50,978 nt of DNA from Affinirhizobium straminoryzae (lineage in GTDB: Bacteria; Pseudomonadota; Alphaproteobacteria; Rhizobiales; Rhizobiaceae): the NCBI RefSeq assembly GCF_007004135.1, contig NZ_VJMG01000065.1, forward strand, positions 1 to 50,978. Direction: 5' to 3'. The notes below the pieces were generated by a model, which was not told where the DNA came from, searched no databases, and saw only the letters and a list, made by a program, of their open reading frames with translations. This document shows, piece after piece, positions 6,966 through 15,175 of the stretch; position 1 is the stretch's first letter; each line of letters opens with the position of its first letter. A program made the position numbers and the translations under genes.

Positions 6966-7298
6966 TTATCCGATGATCTGGCCCCAGGGCTCGACGCTGT
7001 GAGGCCGCAATTCCTCGGGAAGGGGATCGGGGCCCCTCCATCGTCCCACGATCCAGAGACCGGGCTGCGGTACCATGACCGGCTCGCCGCTCTCGGGATC
7101 TGCGCTCCCTGTCAGCTGTAATGGAGGCTGGCCGATGATGATATCGAACCGATTGCCTCCAAAGCCACCATCGACAGGCAGTTCCGTCAGCGTCCATTCC
7201 GGGGGCAGCTCCGGCGCATAACGCCGCGTGATCTGTTCCGCGACGGCCAATGCAGCTGCCGCGTTTTCGAACCTCAGGAAAACGTCGATCGTGTTCAT
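6966..7298 (-). CDS. phage protein of unknown function
   Basis: 110 aa, start overlapping the stop of the spike gene by 4 bp, so translationally coupled to it. The sequence has a helical N-terminus (ENAAAALAVAEQITRRYAPEL) and then a beta/proline-rich part ending WGQIIG. It carries no signal peptide or membrane helix. Its position between spike and holin suggests a spike-associated or chaperone role, but no motif supports this. Confidence 0.6.
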   Translation of the reverse strand: MNTIDVFLRFENAAAALAVAEQITRRYAPELPPEWTLTELPVDGGFGGNRFDIIIGQPPLQLTGSADPESGEPVMVPQPGLWIVGRWRGPDPLPEELRPHSVEPWGQIIG

Positions 7299-9058
7299 GC
7301 CGGAACCGCCAATGCTTGAATGGATGCGTCTGCGCCCCGGATCGGCCAGATCGTCACCGTGTCGTAGAAGCCGTCCCCGTAGCCGGGATTTACCCCGACG
7401 ACGCTACCGCGACCGAGATACACCAGAGAGCGATCACCAGGCTGATTGCCATCGCTCGCAACCACGCCGCCTGCCGGCCCCAGATAGGTGACCAGCGATC
7501 GACCAGCTGCATTCCATGCGATGATGGAACTGGTGGGCACAATTAGAGAGGCACCCTGTCCTACAGCGGTCGCCAGCGTCGTTGATCCGTTCCAGTTGGA
7601 GACGCGCCCCACCCCTGAATCGCCAACAAGCGCCGTCGGATTTACACCGCCAATGACACGCTGCACGTTCGTCTGCTCGTAAAGCTGATACTGGACACGG
7701 ATCGTCGCGGCGGCGCGCTGAATAATCGCCTCGACAAGCGGCGAAAAGCGCGCGGTTTCGATGGTGCGCGTGACGGCGCTGCCCGCAGTCGGGATGTAGG
7801 ACGTTGGCGCTGATCCTGTCTCGACCTGCCGCCAGCCGAACTGAATGCCCTTTGCCGTATCACCGACATAATTCTTCCCAGCACCATCTCCCGTGGTCAG
7901 AAAGAGAGATCCATCCAGCGCGCTGTTGACCGTGGACGTGAAGACGAAGCTGACCAGCACAAATCCTGCCGGCCCATCCGTGAACTTCACCGAAATAGCA
8001 CTACCGAAACCGTTTGCACCCACGGTGCGCGTGGCAATGTTGACATAAACAGACTTGTAACTACCGGTTGCGTTGTTCTCATAGAGCAGCCACTCTCGGC
8101 CGTCGGCCGCCAGGCAGTATGTGTCCACATAGCTCTGACCTGAGATTATGGCTGGCCGCGCCGAGCCTGCACGCCCCAACGCATGCACTCCATTTGTAGC
8201 ATTTTCGCGCAGCGTAAATGCGGGGAACCCAGGGCCAAATTTATTGGCATCAACGCTTGCAACGCTCAGGAAAAAGAAAGACCACGCAGCGTCCAAAAGG
8301 TTGCCCGACTGCGTCAGCGCGTTCGTTGCCGTATCCTCCAGCAGCAATCGACGCTTTCCGGCTTTCCAGCCGAACCTCGGCTGATCTGCCGCCAGGTCAT
8401 TGCGCATGATGCCGGCCTTATCGATATAGGTGCGCGCCACAGTGGAAGACGCGCTGAAGGTGAAGCACTCCGCGAAGGCGGCACGGGTCAGTCGATTAAG
8501 CTGAACCTCTCTGACCGAAACATCATCCCAGGTCGTTGCTGCACCAACGGCCGCGGAGAAGATCCGCGGGCCGACATACATCGTCGCCTGTGTCGCAACA
8601 AAATAGAACTCATAGACGCCTGCTGTCAGAGCAGGCGTTGTGCTGGCAAAAGTTCCGGCATTCACAGCCGTCATAATAGCAAGACCGGCCGCAGACGTGG
8701 CGGAGATCAGGCGCCCGGAAACCCGATAGAGCGACCCCACAGTGACATTGACCGCCGCAGCGATCGAGCTGGTGCCGGCGGACGTTGCTGTCACCCCTGC
8801 AGACCCGTTGACGACGGCCAAAGTCGTTCCCGAATTTGCCACCCACCCGACCGCACCCTGGGAGAAGTCGCCATTGACCAACATTTCCGGACCCAAGGTG
8901 GGCAGTGCATATCGATCATTGTTGAGATCGATCACAACGGAGGGAGCCGCACCGTCAAGCCGCATGGCGGTGGATGACCACCAGCCACCCTGGGAAAGCG
9001 AAAGGGTGCCATCACCCAGCCAGATGCCGCGCCTGCGGCCAAGTCGCAATTTACCCAT
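7295..9058 (-). CDS. phage spike/fibre protein with carbohydrate-binding-like domain
   Basis: 587 aa. After a short N-terminal anchor (GKLRLGRRRG) and a repeat-like linker comes a beta-rich domain, LVNGDFSQGAVGWVANSG, with the NGDFS...GW opening typical of carbohydrate-binding jelly-roll modules. A further beta domain contains SYIPTAGSAVTRTIE near residue 430, the signature I know from phage head-spike/fibre proteins. The C-terminal third has DGFYDTVTIWP, a lectin-like strand. It is likely a receptor- or polysaccharide-binding virion protein. Its place after the endolysin, not with the main tail-fibre genes, suggests a second adsorption module. Confidence 0.75.
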   Translation of the reverse strand: MGKLRLGRRRGIWLGDGTLSLSQGGWWSSTAMRLDGAAPSVVIDLNNDRYALPTLGPEMLVNGDFSQGAVGWVANSGTTLAVVNGSAGVTATSAGTSSIAAAVNVTVGSLYRVSGRLISATSAAGLAIMTAVNAGTFASTTPALTAGVYEFYFVATQATMYVGPRIFSAAVGAATTWDDVSVREVQLNRLTRAAFAECFTFSASSTVARTYIDKAGIMRNDLAADQPRFGWKAGKRRLLLEDTATNALTQSGNLLDAAWSFFFLSVASVDANKFGPGFPAFTLRENATNGVHALGRAGSARPAIISGQSYVDTYCLAADGREWLLYENNATGSYKSVYVNIATRTVGANGFGSAISVKFTDGPAGFVLVSFVFTSTVNSALDGSLFLTTGDGAGKNYVGDTAKGIQFGWRQVETGSAPTSYIPTAGSAVTRTIETARFSPLVEAIIQRAAATIRVQYQLYEQTNVQRVIGGVNPTALVGDSGVGRVSNWNGSTTLATAVGQGASLIVPTSSIIAWNAAGRSLVTYLGPAGGVVASDGNQPGDRSLVYLGRGSVVGVNPGYGDGFYDTVTIWPIRGADASIQALAVPA

Positions 9059-9061
9059 GGC

Positions 9062-9316
9062 TCAAACCGCCGTGACCGTTACCTCGAGCGGAATTCTGGC
9101 CCCGGAGCGAATATACACATCCGTGGCGCTAATTCCGCTCGCACCAAAGCCGCCATTGGCGCGGCAGGGGTGATAGGCGCTGGCCTGGTCGGGGACAGTT
9201 GTGCCGACATAGACATGGACCGTGTGGATCCACTCATGCGAGATCAGAACGGTGTCCTTCTTCTCGGCGACCTTAAGCCAGTCATTGACCGGGGCAGTTT
9301 TAAACAGCGTCGACAT
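9062..9316 (-). CDS. small phage structural-type protein
   Basis: 84 aa from MSTLFKTAPVN. The ATG shares one base with the endolysin stop (TGATG), so it is coupled to it. The product is beta-rich (VHVYVGTTV, DVYIRSGARIPLEVTVTAV) and keeps YHPCRANGGFGASG. The many ORFs of this type next to spike genes in rhizobial prophages are hypothetical. A small trimerising or decorating partner of the spike is possible. Confidence 0.6.
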   Translation of the reverse strand: MSTLFKTAPVNDWLKVAEKKDTVLISHEWIHTVHVYVGTTVPDQASAYHPCRANGGFGASGISATDVYIRSGARIPLEVTVTAV

Positions 9317-10257
9317 CAAGTTCTCCGGAGCAATTTGCTGTGCCAGGTGTTCCAGCGCCTGACGAGCAGGTCGCGATTGCGGTAGGCCACATAGGTGAGG
9401 GCGATCAGCATGGCTGCTGCGGCAAACCATCCCCAGGGCAGGCCGCCGAGCCAGGCTGTGACTGCCGATCCGAGGCCGCTGGCCGCAGTCCGGCCAATCG
9501 CTTCTCGGGCCGCCGCTGCGTCACGGCGCAACTGCGTCAGCGTGGCAGTTCCGATGATGCCATCGGCTACCAGGTGTGGATGCGCCCGCTGATAGGCGAT
9601 CACGGCGGCCTTCGTGCGTTCGCCCATCCAGCCGTCGATGCCGCCGGGATTGAAGCCGGCCGAGGTCAGGAGGTCCTGCGCTTCCTGGACAACCGGATCG
9701 GGCGGGGTGGGGGCTGCCGTTGCCTGGCGCGGTGCGCCCTCGGGCAGGCTGTCGGCAACACCCGTGTAGATGCCCTTTGCAAAAAGCAGCGCCTCCTCCT
9801 GGCGCCTGCGCACCAGCCCGGCCAGCCGCTTGCCGCCTGCCGTGTTGTAATGCGTCGCCAGATAGTTCGCCGCCTCCTGCAGCCGGCCTGCACGCCACAG
9901 CCTGGCCCATTCCCATTGCATGGCGCCCGTCCCCAGATTGAAAACGGCGGATGCTGCCGCATCGAGCTGATGCTGCTTGCGGTCCTCAGGGCTGTTGGCG
10001 ATCACGGCCGGCACGAATTCTGCGGCCATGACGGCGTCGAGAATGGCATCGGACTGGTCCGTCGTCAGCTTCGTCTTTCCCGGGACCAGCTGGGTGATGC
10101 CGATCCGTGCGAATTCGCGCCGGCAGCTTTCGCTGCGCATGGTGAAGCCGGTTCCGATCGTCGGGATCTTGCGGCTATCGAGGTAGCAGGTAAGGACATT
10201 GCCTTCGTGCAGGCGCACGAAGGCCTTCCCGGGCTGCGAGATTGCAGTGACCGACAT
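9316..10257 (-). CDS. endolysin: GH24 lysozyme with PG-binding domain and C-terminal membrane helix
   Basis: 313 aa with three parts. Residues about 5-165 are a T4-type (glycoside hydrolase 24) lysozyme: Glu18, Asp27 and Thr33 sit at the E-9-D-6-T spacing of T4 lysozyme, followed by IGTG. Residues about 188-245 form a peptidoglycan-binding fold (AQDLLTSAGFNPGGIDGWMG, TKAAVIAYQRAH, VADGIIG). Near the C-terminus one membrane helix (WGWFAAAAMLIALTYVAY) is followed by a basic tail. It cuts the peptidoglycan glycan strand during lysis. A C-terminal anchor rather than a signal-arrest N-terminus is unusual and may hold the enzyme at the inner membrane until the holin acts. Confidence 0.88.
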   Translation of the reverse strand: MSVTAISQPGKAFVRLHEGNVLTCYLDSRKIPTIGTGFTMRSESCRREFARIGITQLVPGKTKLTTDQSDAILDAVMAAEFVPAVIANSPEDRKQHQLDAAASAVFNLGTGAMQWEWARLWRAGRLQEAANYLATHYNTAGGKRLAGLVRRRQEEALLFAKGIYTGVADSLPEGAPRQATAAPTPPDPVVQEAQDLLTSAGFNPGGIDGWMGERTKAAVIAYQRAHPHLVADGIIGTATLTQLRRDAAAAREAIGRTAASGLGSAVTAWLGGLPWGWFAAAAMLIALTYVAYRNRDLLVRRWNTWHSKLLRRT

Positions 10258-10331
10258 GGTGTCTCCTGTAGGGTGGTTGTGCCTCCATGGCGGAGGCGGT
10301 TCTGCTGGCTGGGCAGTTCTTCAGGGCGTGA

Positions 10332-11363
10332 CTACTTCGCGCCCGGTTCCTTCACGCCGAGCTGGGTGGTGGCGCCCCCGCCTCGGTTTGCGGTGTGGGT
10401 GACGTCGACGATCCGCCATCGGCCATCGACTTGCGATCGCGCGCCGGACAGCACGAAGGGCGCTTCAGCCTGCGCTTCCGGTGTCAGATCGAGAAGAACG
10501 GTTCCGCCGCCGGCCTCACGCTTTGCCTCTCCATGCCGCCCTTCCGCGCGCCGCCTGGCCTGCGCCCGGTCGCCCATGGGCAGCCGCGTCACATGGGTGG
10601 CGGCAGGCACATCCCGGCCAAGATCGATATCGACCTCCTGCGTTACCCATCGCGCCTTTTCCCGGTCGAAATAACGGGCCTGCGCCTTGGTGTAAGCGGG
10701 CCGACCGGTGAAGGGGGCGAGATCCCAGGTAATGACATTGCCGTTCGGTCCGACAATCCCGTGAACCGTGGGCAGTTCCGTATTGCCCCGTGAAACCAGA
10801 ACGGCCTGCCGGCCGCGGATCTTGAAGGTGCCGTTGACCTCCCGCGCGATCTTTTCGCCGATATCCAGAAAATTCTCATAGTCGGCCGACCAGTAGTCGC
10901 GTTCGATGGCCCCGAGCGCGTCATCAACCGAGATCGTGTAGCCGGCGCGGCGGCCAGCCTCCTCGAGGAAATCCCTGAGGGTCGCATGGTCCCGGTGAAA
11001 GGCCTGCGCTTCCTTGGCCTTGCCGCGGGTATCGAAGCTCTTTGCCGTCACGGGGATCAGCCGGCCACCGCCGCGTGAACCGGTGCTTCTGGCCGTTTCG
11101 ACCACGCCGTCGAAGACCGCGATCCCGTTCAGGCGGACGAGGAGATCAAGCCCTTCCATATCCAGGTCGATCTCGCCGTCGGTATCGTCGAAGGTCAGCG
11201 AGCAGGTATCGCTGCTGGTGCCTTCCTTGTCGGTCACGGTGATATCGATCAGATAGGGTCGCATCGCGGACGTGCGGTTCTTTCCGCCGACAATGACGCT
11301 CCAGTCCACTGACCAGGTGGGCGCCTCCGTCAGGTCGTAGAAGACGTTGTTGATCCAGGGCAT
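10332..11363 (-). CDS. D: baseplate hub protein, P2 gpD type
   Basis: 343 aa. The order X-D on the minus strand and the content (GIAVFDGVVETARS, LIPVTAKSFDTRGK, FLEEAGRRAGYTISVDDALG, later WRIVDVTHTANRGGGATTQLG) match the phage late-control protein D family. This protein forms the trimeric hub that carries the spike on the tail tube of contractile tails. It overlaps no gene; gpX starts 5 bp upstream and the endolysin follows after 74 bp, so it closes the tail operon. The role is structural despite the historical 'late control' name. Confidence 0.88.
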   Translation of the reverse strand: MPWINNVFYDLTEAPTWSVDWSVIVGGKNRTSAMRPYLIDITVTDKEGTSSDTCSLTFDDTDGEIDLDMEGLDLLVRLNGIAVFDGVVETARSTGSRGGGRLIPVTAKSFDTRGKAKEAQAFHRDHATLRDFLEEAGRRAGYTISVDDALGAIERDYWSADYENFLDIGEKIAREVNGTFKIRGRQAVLVSRGNTELPTVHGIVGPNGNVITWDLAPFTGRPAYTKAQARYFDREKARWVTQEVDIDLGRDVPAATHVTRLPMGDRAQARRRAEGRHGEAKREAGGGTVLLDLTPEAQAEAPFVLSGARSQVDGRWRIVDVTHTANRGGGATTQLGVKEPGAK

Positions 11364-11367
11364 GGGT

Positions 11368-11592
11368 TCAGTCCTTGAACAGGCTCTTTCGGGGCCTCAC
11401 GGTGGCCGTCTCCGCCGGCAGGTCCGGCAGGAGGAATTGTGTGCCGGGCGGCAACCAGGCGCCCAGCGCAGCGAGGCCCGGATTGATGCGCAGGGTCTCT
11501 GCAATCAGTGTGCGGCCGCGCGCGCCATGCCTGCGATGGAGCACCAGCTCCACCGTCTGGCCTTCGCCGCGGACAGTGTAGGTTTCCGGCAT
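11368..11592 (-). CDS. X: tail protein X, P2 gpX type
   Basis: 74 aa. The start TYTVRGEGQTVELVLHRRHG and the central ETLRINPGLAALGAWLPPGT are the LysM-like pattern of phage tail protein X (PF05489). The gene starts on the last base of the gpU frame and ends just before gpD, the P2-like order U-X-D. It is probably needed for baseplate or tail completion. Confidence 0.87.
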   Translation of the reverse strand: MPETYTVRGEGQTVELVLHRRHGARGRTLIAETLRINPGLAALGAWLPPGTQFLLPDLPAETATVRPRKSLFKD

Positions 11593-12035
11593 CAGAGCAC
11601 GCCCCCCAGCGAAAAGAGGGAGAGCAGGGCGCCGATCACGGATTGCCCGTCGCCCGGTCGTTCGTCCGCCTGTTCAAGCGCGACGGTGTAGAGAAGCTCG
11701 AAGCCCACACCGTCGCTCATCAATGCGCGATGCTCCTCCGAGATCGACTTGATGGCGTACCAACCCAGACGCACACCATCACCGCGCATCACCGGGAAGC
11801 GGGCTCCCCGGCGGCGCATGGCGTGCAGCATGTCGAGCTGTGTCAGGCCGCCGATCCGCGAGGGAAGCAGCTGTCCGGAAATGGTCAGGTCGTCTTCGCC
11901 CTCACCGGTGTTTTCCTTGCGTTGGCGACCACCCATCACCGGCTTCGCGACCAGCGAGCCGGTGCTTTCGCGCCGCACGGAGTCGGCTGAAAAGGGCTTT
12001 GTGTCGATCATCACTGCACCGAGCAGATACATCAT
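11592..12035 (-). CDS. U: tail terminator/completion protein, P2 gpU type
   Basis: 147 aa. MYLLGAVMIDTKPFSADSVRR, QLLPSRIGGLTQLDMLHAMRRRG and GWYAIKSISEEH are typical of P2 gpU, the protein that terminates the tail tube/sheath end. The C-terminal tail is hydrophobic (QSVIGALLSLFSLGG). In P2 gpU follows the tape measure directly. Here a 340-bp insertion with a plus-strand gene separates them, and a GGGGTG/CACCCC hairpin (12061-12076) stands just upstream of gpU. Confidence 0.85.
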   Translation of the reverse strand: MMYLLGAVMIDTKPFSADSVRRESTGSLVAKPVMGGRQRKENTGEGEDDLTISGQLLPSRIGGLTQLDMLHAMRRRGARFPVMRGDGVRLGWYAIKSISEEHRALMSDGVGFELLYTVALEQADERPGDGQSVIGALLSLFSLGGVL

Positions 12036-12060
12036 TGATGAACCTCACCATTTTTGAGGA

Positions 12061-12076
12061 GGGGTGCCGACACCCC
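12061..12076. terminator. hairpin upstream of gpU
   Basis: GGGGTG (12061-12066), CCGA loop, CACCCC (12071-12076). It lies between gpU and the moron gene and may insulate the two opposite transcripts. The tail transcript must cross it to reach gpU, so it is probably weak or antiterminated. Confidence 0.4.
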
Positions 12077-12133
12077 GTTTATTTCAGGCGTGGTCTGTGG
12101 TTGAAGATGCGCGCAACTTTGAGGGGATTTTCC

Positions 12134-12373
12134 ATGAATCGTACACTGATCAGCTTTCTCGACAGCGCCAACCAATTGCTGGCCATCATCATCACCCTGG
12201 GAGGCGCCATTGCTGGCGGGATGTCCGGACATGAGACGGCCGGTGTAATCATCTTTGCCATTGTAGGCGGCATTCTGGGTCTCATTGCCGCGTCGATTGT
12301 TTGCGGTGTGCTGGCCACGCTCATCGAGATCGAGCGTCACCTCCGCGCGATGCGTGAAAGCACGAACCCCTAA
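12134..12373 (+). CDS. plus-strand moron: small two-helix membrane protein
   Basis: 79 aa from an ATG at 12134, with GAGGGG in the leader (12121-12126). Helix 1 is about LLAIIITLGGAIAGGMSG (15-32) and helix 2 about VIIFAIVGGILGLIAASIVCGVLATLIEI (38-66), ending in a charged tail ERHLRAMRESTNP. It is inserted between the tape-measure and gpU genes on the opposite strand, and its stop overlaps the tape-measure stop by 4 bp tail-to-tail. That is the classic layout of a moron: an independently expressed gene added to a late operon. A prophage-expressed membrane protein of this size suggests superinfection exclusion. An additional holin-like or antiholin role is possible. Confidence 0.72.
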   Translation: MNRTLISFLDSANQLLAIIITLGGAIAGGMSGHETAGVIIFAIVGGILGLIAASIVCGVLATLIEIERHLRAMRESTNP

Positions 12374-14229
12374 AGGCCGCTGTCGTTTGTCGAGGCCTGC
12401 AATCCGTCCATCTCGGATCGCAGGCGCCGGCCCAGCTCTTCCGCCACGGCATTGGCGTTGCGCGCCTCCTGGATCGTGACGTGCATCTGGACATTGATGT
12501 TCGGCCGTGGCGGCGGATTGGTGATGGTCACCGTCTGCGTTCCGGCAAGCGAAACGCTCGGCGTCCCGTCGATCGTCACCTTCCGCCCGATGTCGAGATC
12601 GTCGGCTTGCTTGCCGGGCAGGGTATCGGTGGTGCCCCCCATCCCGGCCGCGCGGGTCCGGCGGGCATCATCGAGGATGATAGCCGCGAGCGGGCTGGTG
12701 GGGATCGCCACCCCGACGCCTGCTGTTGGCCCAGCCGGTTCGGCTGCCTTCTTGCTGTGCCTGCCCGTGGAGGCCTTGGCCTTGCCCTCACCGTAAAGCC
12801 GCTCGTTGTAGCGCGCCATGAACTCGGGATCGCGATAGCCGCCCTCGTAGGCAGCCTGGTCCGCGGCTTCCGACGTCCCAAAGAGACCGCCAAGTGGCAG
12901 CTGGGTTGCGATCCAGTTCTCTGATTCCCAATAGCCCATGCCCCGCTTCCTGAGGGTTTCGCGCATGGCGGTGCCATAGTCGAGGTTGCCGGATACCGTG
13001 TTCATGACCGTTGTTGCTGCGGGAGCGATCGCCTTGCCAAGGCTGGTCTGCAGTGTCTCCCAGCTCTTCGTCATTCCGTCGAGACTGCTTTGGGTATCCG
13101 TTAGAACCCGGTTCAGGTCCCGGAAGACGGTTCCCTTCACCTCGGCGGAATTCAGCGTATCGATGAATTTGCGCAGGCTCTCCTCCGACGTCAGCAGTGA
13201 TTGCATACCGAGGCGGAATTCCTGGTCGGTGAACAGCTGGGGTAGCTTCGACATGTCGCCCTTCAGCGCCTTTTCCGTAAGTCGGATGAAGGCGGAGAGG
13301 GTATCCTCGCCGGCCGCCTTGGCACGCTCCATTTCGCGTCGCAGATCGATGCCCATTTTCTTGAAGGCGTTTGCGGTCTCTCCTGCGTAGATCTTGCCGA
13401 AGATATTCTGCGCTTGCGTTGCGGCCGAGGATGCATCGCCTGTGTCTTCCCGCAGGGTCTGCATGACTGCAATCAGACGCTTCAGCCCATCCTGTCCCTC
13501 GTAGCCCAGGCTTGCGAAGCTGTTGGCAAGACCGGGGATATACTGGGCCATATCCTTCAGTTCGAATTGGCCTGCCTTGCCGCCTTGCACCATGATGTCG
13601 AAGGCATCCTGCAACTCGGAGCTTTGAAGCTTCAGGGCCGATGCGGCCTTCAAGGCGGTGTTTGCAATGTCGGTGGTCGCCGCACCGGACGCCTGCGCGG
13701 TCGCAAGAACGGACGGCAGGAAAGCCATCGCTTCCTCGAGACTCTGGCCGGAGGCCACCAGGGTGTCGAGCGCTGCGATTGCAGGTTCGACGCTGGGAAG
13801 GCGAAGGTCTTTCGCCATCCGGTCGACCTGTTGAAACGCAGCCGTCGTCTGCTGGGCCGAAGCATCCGCCGTGATCCCGATGCGGGTCATCTGCCGCTCG
13901 AGGCTGGCATACTGTTTGACTGTGCGGGCAGCCACGTAGCCGGCAGCTGCAACAGCAGCCCCGCCGGCCGCGATGGCCCCGGTGAAGCGCGCCCGTCGCG
14001 CTGCGGCTTCCTCCTCGTTTTCGATCAGCATCCGTTCCCGGGCTGCGGCGCGCGCGATCATTTCGCGCTCCTGCGCCCGCTGGACACGGTTCAGGGTGAA
14101 GCCACGCTCAGCCAGGTCCCGGTCACGCTCGGCGCGCTGCAGGCGATTGAGATTGCCGATAATGCTTTGCGTGGTGTTTCCGGTGCGATCCTTCAGATCG
14201 ACCACCATCGTCGCGGTCAGTCGGCCCAT
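12370..14229 (-). CDS. T: tail tape measure protein, P2 gpT type
   Basis: 619 aa. A coiled-coil N-terminus (LNRLQRAERDRDLAERGFTL, then AQEREMIARAAARERMLIEN) leads into a hydrophobic glycine/alanine stretch (FTGAIAAGGAAVAAAGYVAA, about 82-101). The phage TP901/P2 tape-measure core follows, with QVDRMAKDLRLPSVEPAIAA and FDIMVQGGKAGQFELKDMAQ. The C-terminus is polar and disordered. Length sets tail length; at about 1.5 Angstrom per residue this predicts a tail near 90 nm. It begins right after the chaperone gene. No frameshifted second chaperone frame is visible between them. Confidence 0.88.
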   Translation of the reverse strand: MGRLTATMVVDLKDRTGNTTQSIIGNLNRLQRAERDRDLAERGFTLNRVQRAQEREMIARAAARERMLIENEEEAAARRARFTGAIAAGGAAVAAAGYVAARTVKQYASLERQMTRIGITADASAQQTTAAFQQVDRMAKDLRLPSVEPAIAALDTLVASGQSLEEAMAFLPSVLATAQASGAATTDIANTALKAASALKLQSSELQDAFDIMVQGGKAGQFELKDMAQYIPGLANSFASLGYEGQDGLKRLIAVMQTLREDTGDASSAATQAQNIFGKIYAGETANAFKKMGIDLRREMERAKAAGEDTLSAFIRLTEKALKGDMSKLPQLFTDQEFRLGMQSLLTSEESLRKFIDTLNSAEVKGTVFRDLNRVLTDTQSSLDGMTKSWETLQTSLGKAIAPAATTVMNTVSGNLDYGTAMRETLRKRGMGYWESENWIATQLPLGGLFGTSEAADQAAYEGGYRDPEFMARYNERLYGEGKAKASTGRHSKKAAEPAGPTAGVGVAIPTSPLAAIILDDARRTRAAGMGGTTDTLPGKQADDLDIGRKVTIDGTPSVSLAGTQTVTITNPPPRPNINVQMHVTIQEARNANAVAEELGRRLRSEMDGLQASTNDSGL

Positions 14230-14232
14230 GGT

Positions 14233-14592
14233 TCAGTCCTTCAGAAAGTCAGGAAGCATGTCGATGAACATCTGGTGGATTGCCTCGCTGTCCGGCCAGA
14301 TGAGAGACCGGATGATATCCGGATGCAGGCCGGCCAGGCGGCAGAGCAGCAGCCGGCGGCTGGCGATCTCGCCATTGGCGACATCGTCCAGATCCTGCTG
14401 GGTCAATGCCCGCAGCGTGATGCGGCGCAGCGGCTCGCCATCCACGCGCCGCGGCGCCAGCAACACGTAGCTGCGTTCGCCGGCCGTCGGTTCGAGTGCC
14501 TCGATCCGCGGGCCTGCCGCGTCACCTGCGTGGTCTGCGGAAGATGCGCCATCGGCCAGCGGTTCATAATCGGAGAAATCGATATCCGGCAT
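14233..14592 (-). CDS. E: tail assembly chaperone, P2 gpE type
   Basis: 119 aa from MPDIDF, which has GAGG six nt upstream; an in-frame ATG at 14607 would lie inside the tube gene. The acidic, disordered N-terminus precedes the helical core RITLRALTQQDLDDVANGEI and LCRLAGLHPDIIRSLIWPDS, the pattern of phage tail assembly chaperones (E/41/14 family). It sits between the tail tube and tape measure, where such chaperones always lie. P2 makes an E+E' product by frameshift. Here I see no slippery run and no room for an E' frame. Confidence 0.8.
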   Translation of the reverse strand: MPDIDFSDYEPLADGASSADHAGDAAGPRIEALEPTAGERSYVLLAPRRVDGEPLRRITLRALTQQDLDDVANGEIASRRLLLCRLAGLHPDIIRSLIWPDSEAIHQMFIDMLPDFLKD

Positions 14593-14599
14593 GGCGGCC

Positions 14600-15112
14600 T
14601 CAGGCACCCAGGGCCGCGCGGCGCGAAGCCATCAGATCCACCCCCATCCGGCGCAAGACCCGTTCGTCTTCATCGACATACCAGTATTCGACGCCGTCGA
14701 TCGTCATCTCGAAATGGGTGACTTCCTTGAGGAGCGCATTGCAGCCGTTGAACTGGCTGGGGTCCGCCTCGTCGGGCGTCCACTCCACGATGACGCCCTC
14801 GATCGTTGCGCGGAAGGGCACCGCGCCGCCGGTCTTGCGGTTGCGCAGCGCCGCGGCGAAGGTCCAGCGCTCGCGCAGACCGGGCATCATGTCCTGGTCA
14901 AAGCCGTGGACGCTGAAGGCCGGCTCGATCGGCTGCAGCTTGTCCTGGCTGTATTCCACATCCATCACCCCGCCGCCTGCACTGCGGGTCGACGTCTTGA
15001 AGCGAATGGGCGGGATGGTCATCTTGGCGATGGTGGTGGTGCGGCTGCTGTCGGCTTCGGTTGCCTTGCGCACGTCGATGTCCTGCAGAATCAGGAAGGG
15101 TTTGGCGGCCAT
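14600..15112 (-). CDS. FII: major tail tube protein, P2 FII type
   Basis: 170 aa. KMTIPPIRFKTSTRSAGGGV, VHGFDQDMMPGL and EVTHFEMTIDGVEYWYVDED match the P2 FII tube family, whose beta-barrel rings stack into the inner tube. Located directly after the sheath gene, in P2 order. An AGGACCT leader gives a good ribosome site. Confidence 0.9.
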   Translation of the reverse strand: MAAKPFLILQDIDVRKATEADSSRTTTIAKMTIPPIRFKTSTRSAGGGVMDVEYSQDKLQPIEPAFSVHGFDQDMMPGLRERWTFAAALRNRKTGGAVPFRATIEGVIVEWTPDEADPSQFNGCNALLKEVTHFEMTIDGVEYWYVDEDERVLRRMGVDLMASRRAALGA

Positions 15113-15175
15113 GGGTCAGGTCCTTTCGGAAGACGGGGAGGGGCGTGGCGCGCCCCGAGCGGTGGAAACGGAACC

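Noticed and set aside
14230..14600. P2-style programmed frameshift between chaperone E and E'
   Set aside because: No slippery run near the end of the chaperone gene and only 3 bp to the tape-measure start, so no E' frame fits.
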